Source: Halostella litorea (GTDB taxonomy: Archaea > Halobacteriota > Halobacteria > Halobacteriales > Natronoarchaeaceae). Taken from it: a stretch of DNA of 64,000 nucleotides. Positions 25,139 to 33,374 of the stretch are shown here, in pieces. Position 1 is the first letter of the stretch. Every line of letters begins with the position of its first letter. Made by a program: the position numbers and the translations under genes. The stretch is from positions 992,001 to 1,056,000 of the forward strand of contig NZ_SJER01000001.1 in assembly GCF_004785955.1 (NCBI RefSeq). The letters run 5' to 3'. The notes beneath the pieces are model-generated. The model was not told the origin of the DNA. It saw nothing but the letters and a program-made list of their open reading frames with translations, and searched no databases.

Positions 25139-27235
25139 ATGGCCCAGGCGGAGAACACGGAACTCGTCGACTCGTTCGAGCAGTTCTACCGGTCGTACTA
25201 CCGCGACGAGATCGGCGCGCTCGCCCAGCGCTACCCGAACGAACAGCGCTCGCTGTACGTCGACTGGCAGGACCTGTACCGCTACGACCCCGACCTGGCC
25301 GACGACTACCTCTCGAAGCCCGAACAGCTCCGGGAGTACGCCGAGGAGGCGCTCCGGCTGTACGACCTCCCGGTCGACGTGAGCCTCGGGCAGGCCCACG
25401 TCCGCATCCGGAACCTCCCCGAGACGACGGAGATACGGGAGATCCGGTCCCGGCACGTCAACAAGCTGGTCGCCGTCCGCGGCATCGTCCGGAAGGCGAC
25501 CGACGTCCGGCCGAAGATAGAGGAGGCCGCCTTCGAGTGCCAGCGCTGTGGCACGCTGACGCGGGTCCCCCAGTCCAGCGGTAACTTCCAGGAGCCCCAC
25601 GAGTGCCAGGGCTGCGAGCGGCAGGGCCCCTTCCAGATCAACTTCGACCAGTCCGAGTTCGTCGACGCACAGAAGGTCCGCATCCAGGAGAGCCCCGAGG
25701 GGCTGCGCGGCGGCGAGACGCCCCAGGCCATCGACGTCCACGTCGAGGACGACATCACCGGCGAGGTGACGCCGGGCGACCACGTCGCGGCGACGGGCGT
25801 CCTCAACCTCGAACAGCAGGGAAACCAGCAGGAGAAGTCGCCGATCTTCGACGTGTACATGGACGGCGTCTCCGTCACGATCGAGGAGGAGGACTTCGAG
25901 GACATGAACATCACCGAGGAGGACAAGCAGGCCATCGTCTCCCTCTCCAACGAGCCGGACATCTACGAGCGGATGGTCGGCTCCATCGCCCCCTCCATCT
26001 ACGGCTACGAGCAGGAGAAGCTCGCGATGATCCTCCAGTTGTTCTCCGGCGTCACCAAGCACCTCCCCGACGAGACCCGGATCCGCGGCGACCTGCACAT
26101 GCTGTTGATCGGCGACCCGGGGACCGGCAAGTCGCAAATGCTGTCATATATCCAAAACATCGCCCCGCGGTCCGTCTACACCTCGGGCAAGGGGTCGTCC
26201 TCGGCCGGCCTCACCGCCGCCGCCGTCCGCGACGACTTCGGCGACGGCCAGCAGTGGACGCTGGAGGCCGGCGCCCTCGTGCTCGCGGACAAGGGCGTCG
26301 CCGCGGTCGACGAACTCGACAAGATGGCCGCCGACGACCGCTCGGCGATGCACGAGGCGCTCGAACAGCAGAAGATCAGCGTCTCGAAGGCCGGGATCAA
26401 CGCCACGCTCAAGTCCCGCTGCTCGCTGCTTGGCGCGGCCAACCCCAAGTACGGCCGCTTCGACCAGTACGAGTCGATCGGCGAGCAGATAGACCTCGAA
26501 CCGGCGCTCATCTCGCGGTTCGACCTGATCTTCACCGTCACCGACCAGCCCGACGAGGAGGAGGACCGCAACCTCGCCGAGCACATCCTGACGACGAACT
26601 ACGCGGGGGAGCTGAACACCCAGCGCACGGAGATGGCGTCGCCGGACGTGACCCGCGACGAGGTCGCGGAGGTGACCGAGGAGGTCGACCCCGAGATCGA
26701 GGCCGAACTCCTCCGGAAGTACGTCGCCTACGCGAAGCAGAACTGCCACCCGCGGATGACCGACGCGGCCCGCGAGGCGATACGGGACTTCTACGTCGAC
26801 CTCCGGGCGAAGGGACAGGACGAGGACGCCCCCGTCCCCGTCACGGCCCGGAAGCTGGAGGCGCTCGTCCGCCTCGCGGAGGCCAGCGCCCGGGTCCGGC
26901 TCTCGGACACGGTCGAGGAATCCGACGCCGAGCGCGTCATCGAGATCGTCCGGTCCTGCCTGCAGGACATCGGCGTCGACCCGGAGACGGGGCAGTTCGA
27001 CGCCGACGTGGTCGAGACGGGCACCTCCAAGACCCAGCGCGACCGCATCCGCAACATCAAACAGCTCATCGGCGACATCGAGGAGGAGTACGACGAGGGC
27101 GCGCCGATCGACGTGGTGCTGGAGCGCACCGACGAGATCGGCATGGACCACTCCAAGGCCGAACACGAGATAGAGAAGCTGAAACAGCAGGGCGAGGTGT
27201 ACGAGCCCCAGACCGACCACCTCCGGACGACGTAG
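25139..27235 (+). CDS. mcm: replicative DNA helicase MCM
   Basis: 698 residues. The N-terminal domain has the zinc-binding pairs Cys134/Cys137 and Cys156/Cys159. The AAA+ core has Walker A GDPGTGKS (325-332), Walker B VDEL (389-392) and an SRFDLIF arginine-finger region, followed by a C-terminal winged-helix tail. The hexamer unwinds DNA at archaeal replication forks. There is no intein, although many haloarchaeal mcm genes carry one. The TAG stop abuts the ATG of the next gene. Confidence 0.97.
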   Translation: MAQAENTELVDSFEQFYRSYYRDEIGALAQRYPNEQRSLYVDWQDLYRYDPDLADDYLSKPEQLREYAEEALRLYDLPVDVSLGQAHVRIRNLPETTEIREIRSRHVNKLVAVRGIVRKATDVRPKIEEAAFECQRCGTLTRVPQSSGNFQEPHECQGCERQGPFQINFDQSEFVDAQKVRIQESPEGLRGGETPQAIDVHVEDDITGEVTPGDHVAATGVLNLEQQGNQQEKSPIFDVYMDGVSVTIEEEDFEDMNITEEDKQAIVSLSNEPDIYERMVGSIAPSIYGYEQEKLAMILQLFSGVTKHLPDETRIRGDLHMLLIGDPGTGKSQMLSYIQNIAPRSVYTSGKGSSSAGLTAAAVRDDFGDGQQWTLEAGALVLADKGVAAVDELDKMAADDRSAMHEALEQQKISVSKAGINATLKSRCSLLGAANPKYGRFDQYESIGEQIDLEPALISRFDLIFTVTDQPDEEEDRNLAEHILTTNYAGELNTQRTEMASPDVTRDEVAEVTEEVDPEIEAELLRKYVAYAKQNCHPRMTDAAREAIRDFYVDLRAKGQDEDAPVPVTARKLEALVRLAEASARVRLSDTVEESDAERVIEIVRSCLQDIGVDPETGQFDADVVETGTSKTQRDRIRNIKQLIGDIEEEYDEGAPIDVVLERTDEIGMDHSKAEHEIEKLKQQGEVYEPQTDHLRTT

Positions 27236-27511
27236 ATGGACCGGATCGCCGCACTCCGGAACGTCGAGGACGCGCTCGCCGAGTACGAGCGCGGCGAGAC
27301 CGACCTGGAGAGCCTCGAACGCGAAGTGGTCGGCGTGGTTCGGACGTACGCGACCGAGTTCGAGGGCGGCCTCGCGCCGTACCGGGCGCGGGGCGACGGG
27401 CCGGCCGCGGGGCTGGTCGTCGTCGCCGAGTCCCGGCGCGAGGCCCGCGACCGCGTGCGCGAACTCGCCGACGTGGACCGCGACGTGACCGTCGAACGCG
27501 TCGACGAGTGA
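27236..27511 (+). CDS. small haloarchaeal protein directly after mcm
   Basis: 91 residues, soluble and acidic, predicted mostly alpha/beta with ALAEYERGETDLESLEREVVGVVR at the N-terminus and a beta-strand LAPYRAR...GLVVVAESRREARDRV. No cysteine or nucleotide motif. It starts on the base after the mcm stop, so the two genes are almost certainly co-transcribed. I do not recognise a characterised family. Confidence 0.75.
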   Translation: MDRIAALRNVEDALAEYERGETDLESLEREVVGVVRTYATEFEGGLAPYRARGDGPAAGLVVVAESRREARDRVRELADVDRDVTVERVDE

Positions 27512-27563
27512 CCGGAAGGGTTTTGCCCCGACGACCGATTTCAACGATCAGTTCGGTTCGCTA

Positions 27564-28151
27564 ATGAGTGATCGTATCGACTCGCTCGAGGGAGCGTCGT
27601 CCGTGCTCGTCCTCTCGCCGACCGGCGGCGACGACGGGGACACGTGTATCGACCTGCTGTCACCCTCCGACCCGGCGTCGACGAACCTGCTTTTCGTCTC
27701 GTTTACCGGCCGGCCACAGGACCGCCTCGGCCGGTGGATAGCACGGGCGGGCGGCCGGCCGGCGTCGTCGCACCTCGTCGCCTCGCGGGACGTCGCGGAG
27801 CGGCTCGACCCCGACGGGCCGAGGCCCGACGACGTCGACCACGTCGGCTCGCCGAACGACCTGACGGGGCTCAGCATCCGCGTGAGCGAGGTGCTAAACG
27901 AGTGGGACGGCTCCGAGGCCCGGAGCGCGGTCTGTTTCGACTCCGTCACCGCGTTGCTCCAGTACGTCGACGTCCGGACCGCCTACGAGTTCCTCCACGT
28001 GCTGACCGGCCGGCTCTACGCGTTCGGCGCGACGGGCCACTTCCACCTGGACCCGGACGCACACGACGCGACGACCGTCGCGCAGATGCAGACGCTGTTC
28101 GACGCCGTGGTGACCGTCAACGGCGGCGGCGTCACCGTCCGCCGGCAGTAG
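27564..28151 (+). CDS. RecA/KaiC-fold-like protein lacking a Walker A motif
   Basis: 195 residues. The order of strands resembles the haloarchaeal RAD55/KaiC-like proteins: SVLVLSPTGGDDGD, NLLFVSFTGRPQDRLGRW, RSAVCFDSVTALLQYVDVRTAYEFLHVLTGRL and AVVTVNGGGVTVRR. The P-loop position (SPTGGDDGDTC) has no GKT/S, so ATP binding is doubtful. FDSVTALLQY is a KaiC-type Walker B-like strand. Such proteins are often near signalling genes. It lies 52 nt after the previous gene, with a weak GATTTCAA element at 27537 that may be its own promoter. Confidence 0.7.
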   Translation: MSDRIDSLEGASSVLVLSPTGGDDGDTCIDLLSPSDPASTNLLFVSFTGRPQDRLGRWIARAGGRPASSHLVASRDVAERLDPDGPRPDDVDHVGSPNDLTGLSIRVSEVLNEWDGSEARSAVCFDSVTALLQYVDVRTAYEFLHVLTGRLYAFGATGHFHLDPDAHDATTVAQMQTLFDAVVTVNGGGVTVRRQ

Positions 28152-28170
28152 ATTGCAGTAGAAAAATACT

Positions 28171-28178
28171 AAATTTAT
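28171..28178 (+). promoter_or_regulatory. TATA box of the 28197-30748 gene cluster
   Basis: AAATTTAT within an AT-rich island, ending 18 nt before the GTG at 28197; the spacing predicts a leaderless mRNA. Confidence 0.6.
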
Positions 28179-28196
28179 GCACCCGATCCACCGGGT

Positions 28197-28535
28197 GTGC
28201 TACTCGTCGTCACCTACTCGCAGGCGGCGCGACAGACGCTGCGGAACGCCTGTTCGAGCCACGAGGGGACGGTCGTCCGGCGGTTCGGCCGCGCGGCGCT
28301 GTTCGAGGAGACGGAGCTGGGTGCGCTGCTCGCGCTTCGGCTCCGGGAGAAACACGGTGGGGACGTGCAGGTCGAGCGAACGGAGCCGTTCAACGAGTTC
28401 GCCGACGCGCCGGCGGCCGTCCGGGAGGCGGCGGCCGCCTACGAGGCCCGGGACGCGCCGAGCACGCCGTACCCGAAGTTCGCCGCCGGGACGGAGCACC
28501 CGTCGCCGGAGCGGCTTCGCGACCGGGAGCTGTGA
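28197..28535 (+). CDS. haloarchaeal protein of unknown function
   Basis: 112 residues opening with a beta-strand LLVVTYSQAARQTLRNAC and containing VVRRFGRAALFEETELGALLALRLREKHG; the C-terminal third is loop-like and ends RLRDREL. No catalytic motif is obvious. The GTG at 28197 follows a TATA box at the right spacing. Its stop overlaps the GTG of the next gene, so the two are coupled. Confidence 0.7.
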   Translation: MLLVVTYSQAARQTLRNACSSHEGTVVRRFGRAALFEETELGALLALRLREKHGGDVQVERTEPFNEFADAPAAVREAAAAYEARDAPSTPYPKFAAGTEHPSPERLRDREL

Positions 28536-29350
28536 GGGTCGAACTGGCCGACGAGGTCCGGGAGGGCCGAGCGGTAGCCCTCCGGGACCGCGACGTCTCG
28601 CCCGAAACGGTCGCGGCGGCCGTGCGCGAGGGCGAATGGATCGACTGCCCCGAGCCGGGCGCGGTCCACGAGCGGGTGTCCCCGGTGACGGCCGACGCGT
28701 CGCCGTCGGTGCGGCCGGCGTTGGCCGCCGCGGCGCGGTCGCGGGGGCTGACCAGCCCGGTCGACGACGCGCTCGCCGACGCCCGGGCGGAACTGGCCGC
28801 CATCGACCCGCCGCCGATCGATCACGAGGCCGCCCGGAAGCGGGTCGCCGAGGCGGGCGAACGCGAGGCGGCGCTCGACGAGCGCGTCGCCGAACTCCGC
28901 GGCCGGATCGACGCGCTCGCCGGCCGTGACGGCGAGCCCGGCGACGCCACGGACGAGCGGGCCGCGGCGATCCGCGAGCTCTCGGAGGTGCGGACCGAAC
29001 GCGTCGCCGCCGAGCAGGCGCTCCGTGACGCCCGGGAGGCCGCGCGGGCGGCACGGGACGCCCGCGACCGCCGGCTCCGGCTGGAGGACCGGGTGCGGAA
29101 CCTCCGGAGCGCCGCCCGCGAACACCTCTCGGCGGCCGTCGCCGAGCCGTTTGCCGACGCCGTGGCCGCCGTCCCGGGCGAGGGACGGGTCGCCGACGAG
29201 CCGGCTGGGTTCGAGGGCGACCCCGTGACCGCGGCGCTCGCCGTCGTCCGCGTCGCGGCGGTCGACGCGCCTGTCGTCCTCGCCTGCGACCGCTTCGACT
29301 CCGCGGCCGCGGCGGCCGACACGCTCGACGCGCCCGTCCTCACGGTTTAA
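28532..29350 (+). CDS. coiled-coil haloarchaeal protein in the mcm-MinD region
   Basis: 272 residues. A globular N-terminus (VRVELADEVREGRAVALRDR) is followed by a long charged coiled coil from about 85 to 190 (many Glu/Arg/Ala heptads such as VAELRGRIDALAGR and RLEDRVRNLRSAAREHLS). A C-terminal strand region reads VDAPVVLACDRFDSAAAAAD. The GTG at 28532 overlaps the upstream stop (GTGA). A coiled coil next to a MinD-like ATPase gene recalls structural-maintenance or partition accessory proteins, but that is inference. Confidence 0.7.
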   Translation: MRVELADEVREGRAVALRDRDVSPETVAAAVREGEWIDCPEPGAVHERVSPVTADASPSVRPALAAAARSRGLTSPVDDALADARAELAAIDPPPIDHEAARKRVAEAGEREAALDERVAELRGRIDALAGRDGEPGDATDERAAAIRELSEVRTERVAAEQALRDAREAARAARDARDRRLRLEDRVRNLRSAAREHLSAAVAEPFADAVAAVPGEGRVADEPAGFEGDPVTAALAVVRVAAVDAPVVLACDRFDSAAAAADTLDAPVLTV

Positions 29351-29375
29351 GTAGGAGAGCGCGGCCAGCGTCGCC

Positions 29376-30071
29376 ATGGTCGAGGTCGAGTGCCGGACGC
29401 GACGCGAGGGCGACGTGACGCTCGTCGCGGCGGTCGTGGCGAACAGGACGGAGGTACGGCGGCGGGTGCGCCTGGAGAGCGCGCTCGAGGGCCCCGTCCT
29501 GCCGCCGCGGCGACGCGGCGTGCCCGCCGAGGGGTGGGACGACGGCGGTGTCGAACTGGTGCTCGCGGCCGGCGAGCGCGAGGGCGTCGGCTTCGCCGCC
29601 ACCGCGCCGCCCGCGTCGCCGCCGGTCGAGGTGGTCACGGACGAGCGCGTGTTGCCGGACGAACCGGCGAGCGACGGTGGCGAGGACGCCGACGCGCTGG
29701 TCCGCCGGCTCGGTCGCGCCGCGCCGCCGCGGGACACCGTGCCGGCGACGGCGGTGAACGGCCCGGGCCGGGACGACCCCGCCGGAAGCGGCTCCGACGC
29801 CGACGTGCCGCCGCCCGTCGCCGAGTGGCTCGCCGCGGTCGAGGAGCGCGTGACCGTCGCGGAGGCCTGTGCCGACGCCGAGACGCTCGCGGACGCGACG
29901 GCGGCGGTCGGCGACGCGGGCGGGGTCGACGCCGTCGAGACGGCGGTCGAACGGGTCGACGACGACGCGGCGACGCTCCGCGCCGTCGAACGACGCGCCG
30001 CGGCGCTGGCCGAGCGGGCGGCGGCGAGCGCCGACGCGGCCCCCGTCGGGGCGCTCCGGACGCTGTCGTGA
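29376..30071 (+). CDS. haloarchaeal protein preceding the MinD-like gene
   Basis: 231 residues. The first ~90 are beta-rich (VEVECRTRREGDVTLVAAVVANRTEVRRRVRLES), the middle is acidic and loop-like, and the last ~75 form Ala/Glu-rich helices. It resembles a domain followed by a helical tether. The stop overlaps the start of the MinD-like gene. No known function; co-transcription with the ATPase suggests a partner or regulator. Confidence 0.7.
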   Translation: MVEVECRTRREGDVTLVAAVVANRTEVRRRVRLESALEGPVLPPRRRGVPAEGWDDGGVELVLAAGEREGVGFAATAPPASPPVEVVTDERVLPDEPASDGGEDADALVRRLGRAAPPRDTVPATAVNGPGRDDPAGSGSDADVPPPVAEWLAAVEERVTVAEACADAETLADATAAVGDAGGVDAVETAVERVDDDAATLRAVERRAAALAERAAASADAAPVGALRTLS

Positions 30072-30748
30072 TCCTCGCCGTCGCGGGCGGGAAGGGCGGC
30101 GTCGGGAAGTCGACCGTCGCGCTGAACCTCGGCGCGGAACTGGACGCCGTCGTCGTCGACGCCGACCTGGGGATGGCGGACCTCCCCGAGTCGACCGGCC
30201 CGGACCTCCACGACGTGCTGGCGGGGCGGGCGGACCCCGTCGAGGCGGTTCGGGAGGGCGGAGCCGTCGACCTGCTGCCCTGCGGGCGGACGCTGGCGGG
30301 GGCGCGGGCCGCCGACCCGACCGAACTGGTCGACGCCGTCGACGCCGTTGCCGCCGCCTACGGGACCGTCGTGGTCGACTGCCCGGCGGGGATGACGGCC
30401 GACGCCGGCCTGCCGCTGTTCGCGGCGGACCGCTCGGTGCTCGTCGCCCGCCCGGACGCGTTCGCCGTCGCCGACCTGGTCCGGACGCGGGAACTGGCCC
30501 GCGAACTCGCCGCCGGCGTGGCCCGCGTCGCGCTGAACCGGGCCGGGCCGTCGCCGCCGACCGACGACGTGGCGCGGGCGCTCGGCGCGCCGGTGACGGC
30601 GATCCCGGACGCCGCAGTCGTCGAGCGCGCACAGCGGGCCGGGACGCCCGTCGGCGAGGTTGCGCCCGGTTGCACGGCCGCCGAGCGGTTCCGGGCGCTC
30701 GCCGAGGCGGTCACGGGACCAGAAGCACCACGAGGGCGGCGGCGATGA
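30068..30748 (+). CDS. MinD/ParA-like P-loop ATPase
   Basis: 226 residues. The deviant Walker A GKGGVGKST (8-16) with the signature Lys, the VVVDADLGMADLPE switch and YGTVVVDCPAGMTAD Walker B region identify a MinD/ParA-type dimeric ATPase. The short C-terminus has no clear membrane-targeting amphipathic helix. In haloarchaea such proteins position cell-surface machinery or segregate DNA. Its context, after mcm and a coiled-coil gene, is unusual. It overlaps the convergent nucleoside-recognition gene by 38 bp at the 3' end. The start is GTG. Confidence 0.88.
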   Translation: MILAVAGGKGGVGKSTVALNLGAELDAVVVDADLGMADLPESTGPDLHDVLAGRADPVEAVREGGAVDLLPCGRTLAGARAADPTELVDAVDAVAAAYGTVVVDCPAGMTADAGLPLFAADRSVLVARPDAFAVADLVRTRELARELAAGVARVALNRAGPSPPTDDVARALGAPVTAIPDAAVVERAQRAGTPVGEVAPGCTAAERFRALAEAVTGPEAPRGRRR

Positions 30749-31676
30749 ACGCGACTTTCAGCGCCGTGTTCACGGCGATCACCTTCGAGCCGAACTCGGC
30801 CCCCCAGATCCCGTACTGGAACGGGATCGACCGCTTGAACGTCGAGACGGTGAAGGAGACGATGCCGCCGACGAGCATCGTCGCGACCGCGGTCCGCGGG
30901 GTGAACGGGTCGTCGAGGAACGGCGCGATGGCGACGGCCCCGCTGGTCGTGTCGAACGCGAAGACGGCGATCACGGGGACCGCCGCCCCGGGGAGCCCCA
31001 GCAGGTCGGTCAGCGGTTCGGCGACCGCGGTGGCCTCCCGGAGGTCGACCCTCGCCACCAGCACGCTGACGAGGAGGTAGACGACCAGCAGGCGGGGCAG
31101 GATGTCGAGCACCTTGTCCTTCGTGCTCGCGGCCGCGCCCCGGACCTTCTCGCTGAGCGTGCTCTCGTCGGGGTCGGGCCCCTCGACGTCGTCCGGGACG
31201 GCGACGGGGTCGACGTTCTCCTCGGAGAGGAAAAGCGCGCCGGCGAGCACGCCGACGACGGTGATGCCCAGGGCGATGGCGGCGCGGGTGCCGACGTACA
31301 GCAGGCCGACCTCCGTCCCGAGGATCGGGATCAGCACGGGCGCGTAGAAGGTGAAGATGTGCTGGACGAACCCGAAGAAGGTGTTGATGGTGACGGCGAC
31401 GAGCGTCGCGCGGTCGTCGAGCGTGCCGGACTCGCGGAACTCCGCGAGCATGCCGTAGCCGGCGGTCGTCGAGGCCGTGGTCGTGAGGATCGCGGTGCCG
31501 ACCTCGCGCGGGAGGTTCGCCGGGCCGGTCAGCGGCGCGGCCAGCCCCGCGATGTAGCGAACGGCCCCGAACTCCACCGCGAGGTTGGCGAGTCCGACGC
31601 CGACGGCGATGAAAAGCGTGATCTTGGCGACCCGGGGGACGACTGTCCCGGCCAGCAGTTCGACGATCCACTGCAC
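30711..31676 (-). CDS. nucleoside-recognition (Gate) domain membrane protein
   Basis: 321 residues with two Gate/nucleoside-recognition repeats and about eight helices. The repeats are seen in ILTTTASTTAGYGMLAEFRESG and VIAVFAFDTTSGAVAIAPFLDD. The intervening acidic loop (SEENVDPVAVPDDVEGPDPDES) is haloarchaeal in character. Family members are linked to nucleoside or small-solute transport and to sporulation SpmA/B in bacteria; the substrate here is unknown. Confidence 0.82.
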   Translation of the reverse strand: MQWIVELLAGTVVPRVAKITLFIAVGVGLANLAVEFGAVRYIAGLAAPLTGPANLPREVGTAILTTTASTTAGYGMLAEFRESGTLDDRATLVAVTINTFFGFVQHIFTFYAPVLIPILGTEVGLLYVGTRAAIALGITVVGVLAGALFLSEENVDPVAVPDDVEGPDPDESTLSEKVRGAAASTKDKVLDILPRLLVVYLLVSVLVARVDLREATAVAEPLTDLLGLPGAAVPVIAVFAFDTTSGAVAIAPFLDDPFTPRTAVATMLVGGIVSFTVSTFKRSIPFQYGIWGAEFGSKVIAVNTALKVAFIAAALVVLLVP

Positions 31677-31714
31677 GAAAGGAAGTGGTTCCGGCGCGGA
31701 CTAATGCCCGTCGA

Positions 31715-32719
31715 TCAGCAGTCCTCGGCGGCGTTCACCGCCTCCTCGGCGGCCTCCTGTTCGTCGGCCGCTTCGCTCCGGTCGCCGTCGGCCGCGGCCC
31801 GCGCGCTCGCCACGAAGTGCTCGGTGGCGGTCACGAGGTGGCCGCTGCGACACGCCGTGCGCTGGAGCGGCCCGGTGACGCGCTCCGGCGGGCGGGCGTC
31901 GAGCGCGGCGGTCGCCGTCTCGCCGGCCGCCCCGAACCGGTCGCCGGCGCGCTCGAACTCCGTCTCCGCGGCCGCGTACTCGTTGGCGTCGGCGCGGTCC
32001 CGGCCGGCCGACATGGCGGTCCGGCCGGCGATCAGGTCGCCGTTGGCCCCCGCGAGGGCGTGGAAGCCGTTCGTCAGCGACAGCAACTGGGCGTACGCCT
32101 CCCGGATCCGGGATACCTCGACGCTGTCGCGCGACTCCAGCACGTCGGCGCGCAGGTTCTCGACGTCCCCGCGGACGGCTTCGAGCCGCGTCTGGGCCTC
32201 GCCCGTCGCGTTCTCGACGTTCGTCACGAGTCCCTCGGCGCGGTCGTACTCCTCGTCCCGGATCGCGGTCTCGGCGTCGGCGGCGTCGGGTTCGACGTCG
32301 ACGAGCGTCAGGAACGCCCCGTTCATCGCCTCGACGACGCGCACGTACGCCCGGACCTGGGCGACGGCGGTCGCCTGCTCGTCGGACGGTTCGCTCTCGA
32401 TGCCGTCGAGTTCCGAGCGCGCGGCGTCGGCCCGGTCGGCGACGCCCGCGAACTCGAACGACTCGTCGGCCGCAAAGCGGTCCTGTGCCCCGGAGAGTTC
32501 GGCGAGCGCGGTGTTGAGTTCGCCGATGGCGGCCGCGATGGCCCTGTCGACTTCCCGGTTCCCGCCCGACGCCGTGGTGTCGGTGGCGCCCCCACCGCCG
32601 CCGGCCGCATCGCCGTCGGTCGCCCCGTCGTCGCCGTCGCTTCCCCCGCTCGAACAGCCCGCGAGGACGAGGCCGACGGCGGCCGTCGACAGCCCTCGCA
32701 GGTAGCTGCGGCGTCGCAT
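31715..32719 (-). CDS. Tat-exported lipoprotein with helical coiled-coil body
   Basis: 334 residues. The N-terminus MRRRSYLRGLSTAAVG followed by LVLAGC is a twin-arginine signal with a lipobox, and Cys22 is the lipidation site. A Gly/Ser/Asp-rich linker follows, then about 250 residues of Ala/Glu-rich alpha helices with repeated coiled-coil pattern (ARSELDGIES, AETEFERAGDRFG). It is expected on the outer face of the cell membrane. No catalytic motif. Confidence 0.78.
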   Translation of the reverse strand: MRRRSYLRGLSTAAVGLVLAGCSSGGSDGDDGATDGDAAGGGGGATDTTASGGNREVDRAIAAAIGELNTALAELSGAQDRFAADESFEFAGVADRADAARSELDGIESEPSDEQATAVAQVRAYVRVVEAMNGAFLTLVDVEPDAADAETAIRDEEYDRAEGLVTNVENATGEAQTRLEAVRGDVENLRADVLESRDSVEVSRIREAYAQLLSLTNGFHALAGANGDLIAGRTAMSAGRDRADANEYAAAETEFERAGDRFGAAGETATAALDARPPERVTGPLQRTACRSGHLVTATEHFVASARAAADGDRSEAADEQEAAEEAVNAAEDC

Positions 32720-32767
32720 ACCCGCACTCGGGCAGTCCGTGGACTTGACCCTTCTGGCTCGGGGCGC

Positions 32768-33337
32768 TCACACCAGCACGCGAACGACCCCGAACAGCAC
32801 GAGCACGCCGAGCACGTCACAGACGTTCGTCACGACCGGGATCACCACGTCGTCGGGATCGAGCTGCAGCCGGTAGGCGGCGTAGGTGGCGACCAGCGTG
32901 ACGACCACGGCCAGCACGGCGAGGACGGCGCCCGACAGCGTGGCGACGAGGACGACCGTCCCGAAGCCGAGTTCGGTCCCGCCGACGACCAGGGTGACGA
33001 GCCAGGCGCTCGCGCCGACCGCCGGGAAGGTCGTCAGCGCGAGCGCGACCGTGGCGACGGCGTTGCCGAGCAGCCGGTCGTCGTCCGGCGCGAAGGAGAG
33101 CGTGCCGAGGTGAAACGCCGTCGAGAGCCGCGCCGCGAGGATGCTCCCGAGGTTGCCCGCGGTGCCGATGATGACCGGCACCAGCACGAGCAGGGCGGGG
33201 TAGCGCAGCAGCTGGTTCTCGAACGTGTCGAGCACGAGGCCGCTGCCGACCTCCACGACGGTCAGGACCGCAAGCAGCGGGAGCATCGCCCTGGCGATCC
33301 CCCGGACCGTCCACGTCGAGCTTCGGTCGCCGGCCAT
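32768..33337 (-). CDS. half-size MgtE/SLC41-type magnesium transporter subunit
   Basis: 189 residues with five hydrophobic helices. The conserved SLC41/MgtE membrane segment is visible: ALLVLVPVIIGTAGNLGSILAARLSTAFHLG followed by FAPDDDRLLGNA, and LDPDDVVIPVVTNVCDVLGV near the C-terminus supplies the Mg-path Asp. No cytosolic N/CBS domains are present. The related 33362-33940 gene ends just upstream, so two half-transporters are encoded in tandem, matching the two repeats of eukaryotic SLC41. The ATG at 33337 is the second of two ATGs in a 24-bp duplication; the first leads to a TGA after seven codons. Confidence 0.85.
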   Translation of the reverse strand: MAGDRSSTWTVRGIARAMLPLLAVLTVVEVGSGLVLDTFENQLLRYPALLVLVPVIIGTAGNLGSILAARLSTAFHLGTLSFAPDDDRLLGNAVATVALALTTFPAVGASAWLVTLVVGGTELGFGTVVLVATLSGAVLAVLAVVVTLVATYAAYRLQLDPDDVVIPVVTNVCDVLGVLVLFGVVRVLV

Positions 33338-33374
33338 TCAGCCACCCCCCGCGGCCCGCATTCAGCCACCCCCC
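33335..33374 (-). repeat. 24-bp-spaced tandem duplication at an MgtE gene junction
   Basis: The 16-bp block 33335-33350 recurs exactly at 33359-33374. On the minus strand each copy holds a TGA followed by ATG. The first copy ends the upstream MgtE gene and the second gives the start of the downstream one. Confidence 0.8.

Noticed and set aside
25139-27235. Intein in mcm
   Set aside because: The AAA+ core is continuous from Walker A to the arginine finger; no intein splice blocks are present.
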